The notes below the pieces were generated by a model. That model was given only the letters and a program-made list of their open reading frames with translations. It was not told the origin of the DNA and ran no database searches. This document shows positions 17,715-28,001 of a DNA stretch of 64,000 nt, in pieces. Source of the stretch: Rhodobacteraceae bacterium EhC02 (lineage in GTDB: Bacteria; Pseudomonadota; Alphaproteobacteria; Rhodobacterales; Rhodobacteraceae). The translations under genes were made by a program, and so were the position numbers. Where the stretch lies: NCBI GenBank assembly GCA_001650895.1, contig LXYH01000006.1, positions 186,001 through 250,000 of the forward strand. Reading direction: 5' to 3'. Each line of letters begins with the position of its first letter. Positions within the stretch are counted from its first letter, which is position 1.

Positions 17715-18947
17715 TCACAAACAGCTTAACACGGCGTTGAAATGGTCCTGCCAAAGGGGCGGTTTGAACCTGCTGCCTGCACACTGCCTGTCGTGCTGAT
17801 CCGTAGTCAGCATCTCTAACTTATTGATCCAAAGATACATATCATCAACGTTTGCGTAAATGGGATAATCACCAAGGATTTCACGATATATCCAAAGACT
17901 GTTGCAAATTACCGGCACACCCAGTGCAAGTGCCTCTGCCGGAGGCAGGCCAAAGCCTTCGGCGAAGCTGGGAAAGAGCCCGCCGCGAGACCGCAGGAGA
18001 AGCGCCGCGATCTGCCCGTCCGACAGGCCGGGCATCTCGAACACATGGCGCCCCATGAGCGGATCCTGATCGAGGCGTGCAAAAACCTCGCGGTTTTTCC
18101 AGCCACGCGCACCGCAAATCAGCAACTGGGGCATTCCCTCTTGGGGCAGGGTTGCTGCCATCTCTGCCCATAGATCCAGCAGAAAGAGGTGGTTCTTTCG
18201 CGGCTCGATCGTCCCGATCGTGATGAAACAGGGTCTGTTGCTGTCAAATCCGGAAGGGAAAGGCGGGTCACTCGCGGGTAGGGGTACATCCACACCCAGA
18301 TGCGCGATCAGGGTTTCGGGTACAGGGCCAAACGGTTGCATGTGGCGGGTGACGTCGTCACGCGTCTGGGCAGAATTGCACAGGATCAGGCTTGCGTGAC
18401 GCTGCACGCGTTTCAACATGTTCAAGAAAGTGTCAGGGGTCTGCTCTCGTTGATACTGCGGAAAATCAAGCGGGATGGTGTCGTGGATCATCACGACGAT
18501 CCGAACACCGCATTCGGACCTTAATGCGTGAAGGACCCGATCCGACAGGTTGGCGTGACCGACATTCACATAGACTGTGCCGGTTGGAAGATGCCTTGCC
18601 AGCATCTTGCCAAGTCGCGATGGCAATGAACGTGCCAGCGCAAGGCGGCGGATATCGGATTCCGCGCTCTGACGGGCGTGGGTCAGGCCAGGGCGCAGAC
18701 GGGATAGCATATCTGGCTTGCCCCATGGCTCTTGCCCCGCAAGCCTGTGGCGACAGGCCGTCAGGCCCTGATGATCCAGCAGCAGAAAGCCCCAGGCTGA
18801 TCGCACCAAGCCAAAAACAGGGACTGAATCGGCCAGAAACGCATCAAGATAGGCCAGTTCGACCCTGTCGATCCCGGTGGGACGGCGTGCGGCGCGGCTG
18901 ACCAGACGGGTCAGGTCAAGCAATCGCGCCGCAGCGGGTTCAGTCAC
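17715..18947 (-). CDS. Glycosyltransferase family 4 (GT-B) protein
   Basis: This 410-residue GT-B fold enzyme is predicted to transfer a sugar from an activated donor to a surface glycan. The C-terminal half has the group 1 signatures: ITIGTIEPRKNHLFLLDLW, LLICGARGWKNREVF and the E-x7-E donor-binding motif in PSFAEGFGLPPAEALALGVP. The N-terminal acceptor half contains VMIHDTIPLDFPQY and ILCNSAQTRDDVTRHM, as in mannosyl/rhamnosyltransferases of the WbaZ type. The start is GTG at 18947 with a weak ribosome site. It is separated from its neighbours by 50 and 96 bp, so it may be its own unit. Confidence 0.85.
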   Translation of the reverse strand: MTEPAAARLLDLTRLVSRAARRPTGIDRVELAYLDAFLADSVPVFGLVRSAWGFLLLDHQGLTACRHRLAGQEPWGKPDMLSRLRPGLTHARQSAESDIRRLALARSLPSRLGKMLARHLPTGTVYVNVGHANLSDRVLHALRSECGVRIVVMIHDTIPLDFPQYQREQTPDTFLNMLKRVQRHASLILCNSAQTRDDVTRHMQPFGPVPETLIAHLGVDVPLPASDPPFPSGFDSNRPCFITIGTIEPRKNHLFLLDLWAEMAATLPQEGMPQLLICGARGWKNREVFARLDQDPLMGRHVFEMPGLSDGQIAALLLRSRGGLFPSFAEGFGLPPAEALALGVPVICNSLWIYREILGDYPIYANVDDMYLWINKLEMLTTDQHDRQCAGSRFKPPLWQDHFNAVLSCL

Positions 18948-19043
18948 TGTATCGCCCGGTTTGCGGCCTTGCGTGCATGCGAAGCTGAAAACCCTGCACC
19001 ACCCGACACCAGAACCGCTTTCAACAATCAGCCCCCGAAGCTG

Positions 19044-19937
19044 TTACTCGGCCGCCAGATCCTGCGAGATGATCTCGCGCAGGTAACGTGCCAGATCATC
19101 CCTCAGATCGGGACGCGACAGGCCGAAAGACACGGTGGCCTGCAGAAACCCTGCTTTCGAGCCGCAATCGAAGCGTTGGCCACGGAAGCGGTAGCCATAG
19201 ACCTTGCGACCTTCCTCGATCTCCTGGGCGATCGCGTCTGTCAGCTGGATCTCGCCACCGGCGCCCGTTTTCATCTTGTTCAGATTGTTCAGGATGTGAG
19301 GCGTCAGGATATAGCGGCCAATCACGGCCAGGTTGGACGGTTGCGTGCCAGCAGCAGGCTTTTCGACCATGCCCTTGACCGAAACAACCGTTCCCATGTC
19401 TTCCTGGATGTCGAGAATCCCGTAGGACGAGGCCCGTTCGGGGGCGACCTCCATTGCGGCGACGATGTTGCCACCGGTTTCGTTATAGGCTTCGACCATC
19501 TGCTGAAGGCATGGCTTTTCCGCCGCGATCACGTCATCGGGCAGGATCACGGCGAAAGGTTCGTCTGCAATCAACCTGCGGGCGCACCAGACAGCGTGGC
19601 CAAGGCCCAGGGCCTTGTGCTGGCGGATATAGGCGATTGCACCGCTGTCCATGTTCGTTGTCTTGAGGATGTCCAGAAGTTCGGTCTTGCCCTTTTTGCG
19701 CAGCTCCGACTCGAGTTGCGGCGCATGATCGAAGTAATCTTCAAGCGCGCCTTTTCCCCGCGACGTCACAAAGATGAACTCCTTGATACCGGCCGCGCGC
19801 GCTTCATCGATCGCGTATTGGATCAACGGCCGGTCAACCAGCGTCATAATCTCCTTCGGCACAGATTTCGTCGCAGGCAGGAAGCGCGTTCCCAGGCCAG
19901 CGACAGGAAAAATGGCTTTTGTGAGTTTCTTCCGCAT
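19044..19937 (-). CDS. galU: UTP-glucose-1-phosphate uridylyltransferase
   Basis: GalU makes UDP-glucose from UTP and glucose 1-phosphate, the donor for exopolysaccharide, LPS core and osmoregulated glucans. The nucleotidyltransferase signature FPVAGLGTRFLPATKSVPKE is at the N-terminus. VDRPLIQYAIDEA, GLGHAVWCARRL and VILPDDVI follow, and GQRFDCGSKAGFLQA is near the C-terminus. The length of 297 residues is standard. The ATG at 19937 is chosen because AAGGAT lies 7 bp upstream; a TTG six codons earlier lacks support. Its placement inside the glycan cluster fits the role of supplying UDP-sugars. Confidence 0.95.
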   Translation of the reverse strand: MRKKLTKAIFPVAGLGTRFLPATKSVPKEIMTLVDRPLIQYAIDEARAAGIKEFIFVTSRGKGALEDYFDHAPQLESELRKKGKTELLDILKTTNMDSGAIAYIRQHKALGLGHAVWCARRLIADEPFAVILPDDVIAAEKPCLQQMVEAYNETGGNIVAAMEVAPERASSYGILDIQEDMGTVVSVKGMVEKPAAGTQPSNLAVIGRYILTPHILNNLNKMKTGAGGEIQLTDAIAQEIEEGRKVYGYRFRGQRFDCGSKAGFLQATVSFGLSRPDLRDDLARYLREIISQDLAAE

Positions 19938-20021
19938 TCCTCGTATCCTTGACAAACAACCGCAGCAGGCGGTGCATATATACTACGCTCATTATCACCC
20001 TTTTGGATAGAGAGGCACGTC

Positions 20022-20050
20022 AAAAGGTGAAGAAACAGCCGTTTTTCACC
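20022..20050 (-). terminator. Probable terminator of the cysQ-kdsB-GT2 operon
   Basis: On the minus strand GGTGAA (20050-20045) pairs with TTCACC (20031-20026), with further partial pairing of AAC/GTT inside, and is followed by TTTTG. It lies 30 bp beyond the GT2 stop and before galU. The stem is moderate, so the call is tentative. Confidence 0.5.
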
Positions 20051-20079
20051 GATCCTGCCAAAGATCGGCAACCAGTGCC

Positions 20080-21306
20080 TCAGAACCGGACAGCGCCGAT
20101 CCGTTCGACCTCTCTGGCGACGCGCGTCTTCAGGCGTCCGACACGGAAAAGCGGATCGCTCCGATCGCTGCGTCCGAACACACCGCCTGTCTGTTCCCAG
20201 TATCCGGCGGGATCGAACCTGACCCTGTGATAGAGCGTCGTGCGCGACAGCAGGAAAAGCGACACCGTGTGCCCCTGTTCCGCCAATCGCCTTGCCTGAT
20301 CCCGCAGGGTGCGTTCCTGTGTCAGATACCCTTGCACAATGCGGTGACCGGATGAAAACAGGCTCTGAAACGGCAGGAAATCGGCTTGAGGGTCCGGCAT
20401 CGGCGTCGGTGCCGTCAGGTTGCGCAGGCGACCTTCCGCAAGACCTTCGGACCATCCCTGCAGCAAGCGGCGAATGTCGCGTGGTTCTTGCTGCCCGGCA
20501 ATCATCTGCGACAGAAGGCGCTTGCGTTGATCGGCCATGGCTGCGCCAAGCGTCGCGTCATGGCGCGCCGATGGGCAATGTTTTCTGAGGAAAACAACCG
20601 TAGAGGCCGCAATCTGGCGCAGATCCCGCACCGTTCTGTCCCTGCGGCGTCGGGGGCTTGCCGCATATCCGTGATGGACCTGGGCCAAGGGGACGATCGC
20701 GGTGGAAAATCCAAGCGCGGCCAGACGCATGTTCACATCGGTTTCGTCCAGATAGAAATGGAACGCGGGATCGAAGCCACCCATGCGCGCCAGAACTTCG
20801 CGCCGCAGGGCCATATTGGTGCCTTCGGTTTTCACGGCCCATCCGGGCGGCGGCGTCAAGACCGTGGGATTCCGCTGGTTCAGTGTCACATCCTGGGCGG
20901 TTCCGGTCTGATCCACGATGCGACCGCGCCATTGAAAGGAGATCCCGTTTCGTCCCAGAACATAGCCACCTGCGGCCGCGACACCCGGATCGACAAAGGG
21001 CCGGACCAGATGATCAAGCCATCTTGGTTCGGGAACGGCGTCGTCATCCAGGAAGGCCACGATCTGGCCTGCGGCCTGTGCGATACCCCGATTGCGGGCC
21101 GCCGCGATATTCGGCTCGTCAAAGGCAACCGGTTTTATGAACCCGGAAAACGGCAGACGGCTTACGGCCTCAAGACCGGCTTGATCGGCGACCACGATGA
21201 CCTCGTAGGTCGGATAGGTCAGGCGCGCGACAGCAGCAAGGCACAGCGACAAGGCCGCCGGCCTTTGCCGACTGACGATGACAATGCTGACCTGCGGCTG
21301 CGTCAT
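20080..21306 (-). CDS. Glycosyltransferase family 2 protein
   Basis: This is a GT-A family 2 transferase. The N-terminal motifs are VSIVIVSRQRPAALSLCLAA, VIVVADQAG, AARNRGIAQAAGQIVAFLDD with the DDD/DxD metal site at about residues 91-93, and FHFYLDETDVNMRLAALGF with the ED-type catalytic region. The remaining roughly 170 residues have no recognisable domain. It overlaps the kdsB stop by 4 bp (ATGA), so it is coupled to KDO activation. An LPS-core or capsule sugar transferase role is inferred from that coupling. Acceptor and donor are unknown. Confidence 0.85.
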   Translation of the reverse strand: MTQPQVSIVIVSRQRPAALSLCLAAVARLTYPTYEVIVVADQAGLEAVSRLPFSGFIKPVAFDEPNIAAARNRGIAQAAGQIVAFLDDDAVPEPRWLDHLVRPFVDPGVAAAGGYVLGRNGISFQWRGRIVDQTGTAQDVTLNQRNPTVLTPPPGWAVKTEGTNMALRREVLARMGGFDPAFHFYLDETDVNMRLAALGFSTAIVPLAQVHHGYAASPRRRRDRTVRDLRQIAASTVVFLRKHCPSARHDATLGAAMADQRKRLLSQMIAGQQEPRDIRRLLQGWSEGLAEGRLRNLTAPTPMPDPQADFLPFQSLFSSGHRIVQGYLTQERTLRDQARRLAEQGHTVSLFLLSRTTLYHRVRFDPAGYWEQTGGVFGRSDRSDPLFRVGRLKTRVAREVERIGAVRF

Positions 21307-22103
21307 TCCATGCCCATTTCCGCCATCATGGTTTCAAGCCGCGCCACATCCTCTGGGTTGTTCAACTCCCAGAACTGACGACCGCGCGCCTCGACCTCGA
21401 CGCAAAGGATCCTGCGGCCATTTTCAAGGAACCTGAGCTGTTCAAGCCCTTCGAGTGTCTCCAGCGGACCAGTCGGCCAGCCCATGTAATCGGCCAGCGC
21501 GGCCGGCCTGTAGGCGTAGACGCCGACATGATGGAAAACGGGCGTATCCTCGTCCTGCGCATAGCGGCGCGAGGTGAAGGGGATAACCTCTTTCGAGAAA
21601 TACAATGCGTGTCTGTTCTGGCTGAAAACGGCCGTCGTGCCGCCGACGCGACCGTTCCTGCGATCCTCGAGGAATCCGTTCAGGGCGCGACCGTCGCAGC
21701 GCAGAACCGGCGTGGCCACCTGTGCCGCAGGATCTGCATCGAGGCCTGCAATCAGGTCTTCGACGAACCAGGGCGGCGTCAGCGGTGCATCCCCTTGCAG
21801 GTTCACGACCATGTCGAAACCAAGGCCCAGCGCCGCATGCGCCTCGGCGCAGCGTTCGGTTCCGTTCTGGCAATCGCTCGAGGTCATGACGACCTCTGCG
21901 CCAAAGGCCTCGGCGGCTGTGCGGATACGGTCATCATCCGTGGCCACGACGACCCTGTCGGCCCCGCGGACCTGCATCGCGGCGCGCCAGGAGCGTTCGA
22001 TCAGGGTCTGTTTATGCCCGTTTGCGCCAGTTAGTGCGACCAATGGCTTGCCAGGGTAGCGGGTCGAGGCATAGCGGGCGGGAATGACGATCAGGACTGT
22101 CAT
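21303..22103 (-). CDS. kdsB: 3-deoxy-manno-octulosonate cytidylyltransferase (CMP-KDO synthetase)
   Basis: KdsB activates KDO with CTP to CMP-KDO for LPS inner core or KDO-containing capsules. The signature VIPARYASTRYPGKPLV is at residues 5-21, followed by VVATDDDRI, MTSSDCQNGTERCAE and NLQGDAPLTPP. At 266 residues it is slightly longer than E. coli KdsB (248). The ATG at 22103 overlaps the cysQ stop by one base (TGATG). In-frame sequence upstream belongs to cysQ and is rejected. It works with the arabinose-5-phosphate isomerase at 9.3 kb. KdsA and KdsC are not in the window. Confidence 0.95.
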   Translation of the reverse strand: MTVLIVIPARYASTRYPGKPLVALTGANGHKQTLIERSWRAAMQVRGADRVVVATDDDRIRTAAEAFGAEVVMTSSDCQNGTERCAEAHAALGLGFDMVVNLQGDAPLTPPWFVEDLIAGLDADPAAQVATPVLRCDGRALNGFLEDRRNGRVGGTTAVFSQNRHALYFSKEVIPFTSRRYAQDEDTPVFHHVGVYAYRPAALADYMGWPTGPLETLEGLEQLRFLENGRRILCVEVEARGRQFWELNNPEDVARLETMMAEMGME

Positions 22104-22900
22104 CAGGGTCTCTTCAACTCGACTCCGGGGGCGTAGGCGATGAAAAACGGATTTGCATAGCCTTCCTTGCCATAGGTCAGGGGTGCATGATCGTCGAAGC
22201 GGACAACATCGCCCCCGGCGCCGCGCAAAACAGCGTGGCCTGCTGCGGTATCCCACTCCATCGTGCGCCCTACCCTCGGGTAAAGATCGGCCTCACCCGT
22301 GGCGACAAGACAGAACTTGAGCGATGACCCCGCGCTGGTCATGTCCCTGACCGCATATTTCGCAATGTAGTCATCCGTCGCCTGATCCCTGTGCGACTTT
22401 GACGCCACCACCATCAGCCCCGCGTTGTCCGGCGTTCCGACCCGGATCGGGGCGACCTCGCCCATCTTCGCGGGATCGAGTGCGCCTGTTTCCTCGACAG
22501 CGGTGCCGTCGGCGAGGGTAAAGAACATCCGCTCGCGTGCCGGGGCATAAACGACACCACGTGTCGGCACACCAGTCTCCACATAGGCTATATTGACCGT
22601 GAAGTCGCCGCGCCGATTGACAAACTCCTTGGTTCCGTCAAGCGGATCGACAATCAGGAACCTGTCAGCCTTATGCAAGTGCGAGGCGGCCTGTTCCTCT
22701 GTCACAAGGGTTATGTCGGGAAAGGCCGCCCGCAAACCAGCCGAGATCAGGGCATCCGCCGCTTCATCCGCTTCGGTCACGGGGCTTGCGTCAGACTTCA
22801 CCTTGACCTCGAAATCGTCGGCTTCGTAGATCTTCATGATGACCTCGCCGGCCTCGATGGACAGGCGGCGCATGACCTCGGTCAGTTTCTGGTAATCCAA
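22103..22900 (-). CDS. cysQ: 3'(2'),5'-bisphosphate nucleotidase
   Basis: CysQ hydrolyses PAP (adenosine 3',5'-bisphosphate) to AMP, removing the inhibitory by-product of PAPS-dependent reactions. It is a lithium-sensitive Mg-phosphatase fold protein of 265 residues. Motifs: SPVTEADEAAD, VTEEQAAS, IVDPLDGTKEF near residue 87 and GRTMEWDTAAGHAVLRGAGG near 215. The start is a TTG at 22900 with a clear GGGAG site 7 bp upstream; no in-frame ATG fits better. It leads an overlapping operon cysQ-kdsB-GT2. In a cluster containing a sulfotransferase its PAP-removal role is directly relevant. Confidence 0.94.
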   Translation of the reverse strand: MDYQKLTEVMRRLSIEAGEVIMKIYEADDFEVKVKSDASPVTEADEAADALISAGLRAAFPDITLVTEEQAASHLHKADRFLIVDPLDGTKEFVNRRGDFTVNIAYVETGVPTRGVVYAPARERMFFTLADGTAVEETGALDPAKMGEVAPIRVGTPDNAGLMVVASKSHRDQATDDYIAKYAVRDMTSAGSSLKFCLVATGEADLYPRVGRTMEWDTAAGHAVLRGAGGDVVRFDDHAPLTYGKEGYANPFFIAYAPGVELKRP

Positions 22901-23047
22901 TCACATACTCCCACAATCTTCGTGCCCTTTCGGGCAGGATTGTTGTTCTCTTTACGTCCTCCCCTTATGCTGAACCGGTGGCAGATCGGCAAGTGTCCCG
23001 GAACGGACCGATGGATCACACAGGCATCAGGCAGGCAGTAACCGGTT

Positions 23048-23872
23048 ATGTTTCAGCATTCCAACTTCAGGCAGACAGGTCTTGGCGCCGCGGTCACGAT
23101 TGCCGAACTGATCTACCACAGCATCGTGCGCAACATCCGCAAGTCACATGGCAATGCGCTGCTGTCGATTCTGACCAACATGATGCAGGCGGCGGTCTTC
23201 GTTCTTGCGTTCTACGTCATGTTTACCCTTCTTGGCCTGCGCGGGGCGGCGCTGCGTGGTGATTTCATGCTCTACATCATGTCGGGCATTTTCCTGTACA
23301 TGACCCATACCAAGACGCTGGGTGCCGTGGTCGGATCGGAAGGACCGGCATCCCCCATGATGAAACATGCGCCCCTCAACACGATCATCGTGATTGCCGC
23401 GGCGGCGCTTGGCACGCTCTACATCCAGGTGCTGTCGCTTGTGGTTATCCTGTTCGGCTACCATACGCTGTTCACACCCATCACGATCGATCAGCCCGTT
23501 CCGGCCTTCGGGATGCTTCTGATCGCGTGGTACACGGGCCTGTCGCTGGGTGTGCTGCTGTTGTCGATCAAGCCGTGGTTTCCCACTTTCGTCAGTATCT
23601 TCACGACGATCTATCAGCGCGCGAACATGATCGCCTCGGGCAAGATGTTCGTGGCCAACACGCTTCCCGCGTTCATGCTGGCCTTGTTCGACTGGAATCC
23701 GCTGTTTCACGCCATCGACCAGGCGCGCGGCTTTGTCTTCATCAACTACACACCGCGCTACAGCTCTTATGAGTATGCCATCATCGTCGGCACGGTCCTT
23801 TTGATGATCGGGTTGATGGGTGAATTCTACACCCGCCGCCACGCCTCGGTCAGCTGGAGCGCGCGGCGCTGA
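23048..23872 (+). CDS. ABC-2 type transporter permease (KpsM-like polysaccharide export)
   Basis: The 274-residue protein has about six hydrophobic segments arranged as in ABC-2 permeases (AVFVLAFYVMFTLLGL, GTLYIQVLSLVVILFGYHTL, FGMLLIAWYTGLSLGVLLLS, YAIIVGTVLLMIGLMGEFY) and the typical DWNPLFHAIDQARGFVFINY segment near the last helices. Homologues export capsule or O-antigen glycans across the inner membrane. The required ATPase partner is not adjacent, so it must be encoded elsewhere. It is divergent from cysQ across 147 bp. It ends at a TGATCA junction shared with the convergent alkB stop. Confidence 0.82.
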   Translation: MFQHSNFRQTGLGAAVTIAELIYHSIVRNIRKSHGNALLSILTNMMQAAVFVLAFYVMFTLLGLRGAALRGDFMLYIMSGIFLYMTHTKTLGAVVGSEGPASPMMKHAPLNTIIVIAAAALGTLYIQVLSLVVILFGYHTLFTPITIDQPVPAFGMLLIAWYTGLSLGVLLLSIKPWFPTFVSIFTTIYQRANMIASGKMFVANTLPAFMLALFDWNPLFHAIDQARGFVFINYTPRYSSYEYAIIVGTVLLMIGLMGEFYTRRHASVSWSARR

Positions 23873-24481
23873 TCAATCGACGACCCGCAGCGTCAGGTTG
23901 ATGCGCCCGGCTTTCGGCAAAAGCCGCGAAGACCCGAAACGGATGCGATCGACACCGTGGAACGCCATGCGCGCGGCGCCGCCCATCCGCAGAACATCAC
24001 CTGATTTCAGCCAGACCGACGCCGTGGGCTCGCCCTTCCGGGTGCCTCCGACACGGAACAGACCATCATCGCCCAATGACAGGGACAGAACCGGCCATGA
24101 AAAATCACGCTCGTCCTTGTCCTGGTGAAGACCCATGCGGGCCCCTTCCCCGTAGAAGTTGATCAGACAGCAATCAGGCGCGCGGACCGGGTCGACCAGA
24201 TCATGCCAAAGGTCAAGGACGGATGCGGGGATCGCCGGCCAGGCCGTCCCCTGGGGGTGGTGATCCTGATAGCGGTAGCCTGCCCTGTCGGACACCCAAC
24301 CCAGACGCCCGGCCGAGGTCATGCGGACCGACATCGGCTTGCCACCAGAGGTAACGGGCGAAAACAAGGGCGCCGCGCGGATCACCTCGCGCAGGTCATC
24401 AAGCAATGCAATCTGCTTGTCGCGGTCCATATGGCCCTGGAAGATATCGATGCCCTTGAGGGTCATCGTGGGTTCGGTCAT
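23873..24481 (-). CDS. alkB: AlkB-type Fe(II)/2-oxoglutarate dioxygenase, DNA repair
   Basis: This enzyme oxidatively removes alkyl lesions (1-methyladenine, 3-methylcytosine) from nucleic acids. The iron facial triad is visible as H-x-D in LHQDKDERDF near residue 117 and a distal His in AFHGVDRIRFG near 172. The 2-oxoglutarate-binding arginines are in RINLTLR at the C-terminus. The 202 residues match E. coli AlkB. The start at 24481 is supported by AAGGAC. It is divergent from dnaK, and its upstream region overlaps the heat-shock promoter. There is no linked ada gene, so adaptive-response control is not evident. Confidence 0.92.
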   Translation of the reverse strand: MTEPTMTLKGIDIFQGHMDRDKQIALLDDLREVIRAAPLFSPVTSGGKPMSVRMTSAGRLGWVSDRAGYRYQDHHPQGTAWPAIPASVLDLWHDLVDPVRAPDCCLINFYGEGARMGLHQDKDERDFSWPVLSLSLGDDGLFRVGGTRKGEPTASVWLKSGDVLRMGGAARMAFHGVDRIRFGSSRLLPKAGRINLTLRVVD

Positions 24482-24567
24482 CCTTGTGTCCTTGATGATT
24501 GCCGCCTTGCGAAGGGGCGTGCGGGTCAATTTTACCCCTGAATCCCTAAAAGGCCACAGGTACGGTG

Positions 24568-24599
24568 CTTGCAGGCCCTTGGACCCCTCCTTATATACG
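24568..24599 (+). promoter_or_regulatory. RpoH (sigma32) promoter of dnaK
   Basis: CTTG (24568-24571), an 18-bp spacer and CTTATATACG (24590-24599) match the alphaproteobacterial heat-shock consensus CTTG-N17/18-CYTATNTNNG at every specified position. It lies about 125 bp before the dnaK ATG. No CIRCE inverted repeat is seen, pointing to RpoH rather than HrcA control. Confidence 0.82.
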
Positions 24600-24723
24600 C
24601 TCGGAAGCGTGATGAACGACCTTGTGGAAGTGCAGGCCGTCATCACAAACAGGATCGGGGTGTGGATGCCGGAACGGGTCTGAACCTCGTGTCATCGCCT
24701 TGAAGTCAGAAGGGATCGAAAAC

Positions 24724-26640
<1,917 letters not shown>

Positions 26641-26658
26641 GCGTTTCGCGGAACACGG

Positions 26659-26683
26659 GGGCCGGTCCAATCCGGGCCGGCCC
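26659..26683 (+). promoter_or_regulatory. GC-rich hairpin between dnaK and dnaJ
   Basis: GGGCCGGTCC (26659-26668) and GGGCCGGCCC (26674-26683) form a 10-bp stem with one G-U pair and a 5-nt AATCC loop. There is no real T-tract after it (TTACCG). It is more likely an mRNA stability or processing element or partial attenuator that lowers dnaJ expression relative to dnaK. Confidence 0.6.
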
Positions 26684-26711
26684 TTACCGTTCCACATGAG
26701 GGGGATCCCCA

Positions 26712-27860
26712 ATGGCAAAACGTGACTATTACGACGTGCTTGGTGTGGCACGCGGCGCCTCGGCAGAAGAGATCAAGAAGGCGTATCGCACCAAGGCGAA
26801 AGAGCTGCATCCAGACCGCAATGCCGACAACCCCGAAGCCGAAGCCCAATTCAAGGAAGCCAACGAGGCTTATGAGGTTCTGAAGGACGCCGAGAAAAAG
26901 GCGGCCTATGACCGTTTTGGTCATGCTGCCTTTGAAGGGGGCATGGGCGGCGGTGGCGGTCGTCCCGGTGGCTACGGCGGAAACCAGGGTGACTTTGCCA
27001 GCGCGTTTTCAGATGTGTTCGACGATCTTTTCGGCGACTTCATGGGTGGGCGCGGCGGTGGTCGTGGACGCGCCGCACGCGGTGCCGATCTGCGCTACAA
27101 CCTGCGTGTATCGCTGGAAGACGCCTATTCCGGCCTTCAGAAGACCATCAATGTCCCGACATCGGTGTCCTGCTCGTCCTGCAGCGGGTCCGGTGCCGAG
27201 GGCGGCGCCGAGCCGCAGACCTGCCCGACCTGTTCCGGCATGGGAAAAGTGCGTGCGCAACAGGGTTTCTTCACGGTTGAACGCACCTGTCCGACCTGCA
27301 GCGGTCTGGGCCAGATCATCAAGAACCCTTGCAAGGCTTGCGCCGGTCAGGGTCGCGTACACAAGGATCGCGCGCTTTCGGTGAATATCCCCGCAGGCGT
27401 CGAGACGGGAACCCGTATTCGTCTTGCCGGCGAGGGGGAAGCCGGGATGCGCGGGGGGCCATCCGGTGATCTGTACATCTTTATCGAAGTGACCAAACAC
27501 GATCTGTTCGAGCGCGAGAATACCAACCTGTTCTGCCGTGTTCCTGTGTCCATGACGACAGCGGCGCTTGGTGGCGACATCGAAGTACCGACGATCGATG
27601 GTGGTCGCAGCCGCGTGAAGATCCCGGCCGGCAGCCAGTCGGGGCGGCAGATGCGTCTGCGGTCGAAGGGCATGCCCGCGCTGCGCGGTGGACCGGCCGG
27701 CGACATGTTCATCGAACTTGCCGTTGAAACGCCGGTCAATCTGACCAGCCGCCAGAAAGAGCTTCTGCGCGAGTTCGAAGCCCTGTCCGAGGACAACAAC
27801 CCCGAAAGCAAGAGCTTCTTTTCTTCGGTCAAGACATTCTGGGACAGCATGAAGGGCTAA
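26712..27860 (+). CDS. dnaJ: Chaperone protein DnaJ (Hsp40)
   Basis: DnaJ is the co-chaperone that delivers substrates to DnaK and stimulates its ATPase. Domains in order: J domain with HPD at residues 33-35, a Gly/Phe-rich linker ([15 protein letters not shown]), four CxxCxGxG zinc repeats at about residues 150-210 ([32 protein letters not shown]), and the C-terminal substrate domains. The 382 residues are standard for type I DnaJ. It is second in the dnaK-dnaJ operon and followed by a strong terminator. Confidence 0.98.
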   Translation: MAKRDYYDVLGVARGASAEEIKKAYRTKAKELHPDRNADNPEAEAQFKEANEAYEVLKDAEKKAAYDRFGHAAFEGGMGGGGGRPGGYGGNQGDFASAFSDVFDDLFGDFMGGRGGGRGRAARGADLRYNLRVSLEDAYSGLQKTINVPTSVSCSSCSGSGAEGGAEPQTCPTCSGMGKVRAQQGFFTVERTCPTCSGLGQIIKNPCKACAGQGRVHKDRALSVNIPAGVETGTRIRLAGEGEAGMRGGPSGDLYIFIEVTKHDLFERENTNLFCRVPVSMTTAALGGDIEVPTIDGGRSRVKIPAGSQSGRQMRLRSKGMPALRGGPAGDMFIELAVETPVNLTSRQKELLREFEALSEDNNPESKSFFSSVKTFWDSMKG

Positions 27861-27883
27861 AACCGGTCTTTCATCCTGTCCCA

Positions 27884-27926
27884 AAGGGGGCGCCCAGCAT
27901 GATGTCGGGTGCCCCCTTCTGCTTTT
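27884..27926 (+). terminator. Intrinsic terminator of dnaK-dnaJ
   Basis: AAGGGGGCGCCC (27884-27895) pairs with GGGTGCCCCCTT (27907-27918), a 12-bp stem with one G-U pair and an 11-nt loop, followed by CTGCTTTT. It starts 24 bp after the dnaJ stop. Confidence 0.85.
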
Positions 27927-28001
27927 GGTGCAGATGAATTTATCGACAGGATCTCATACTGGATTAACCGTTGTTCAACCAATGCACGCGAAGCTGCAGG
28001 G

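Noticed and set aside
22923-22936. TGCCC-TTTC-GGGCA hairpin as a terminator between cysQ and the ABC permease
   Set aside because: Five-bp stem without a T-tract, placed between two divergent starts where no transcript ends.
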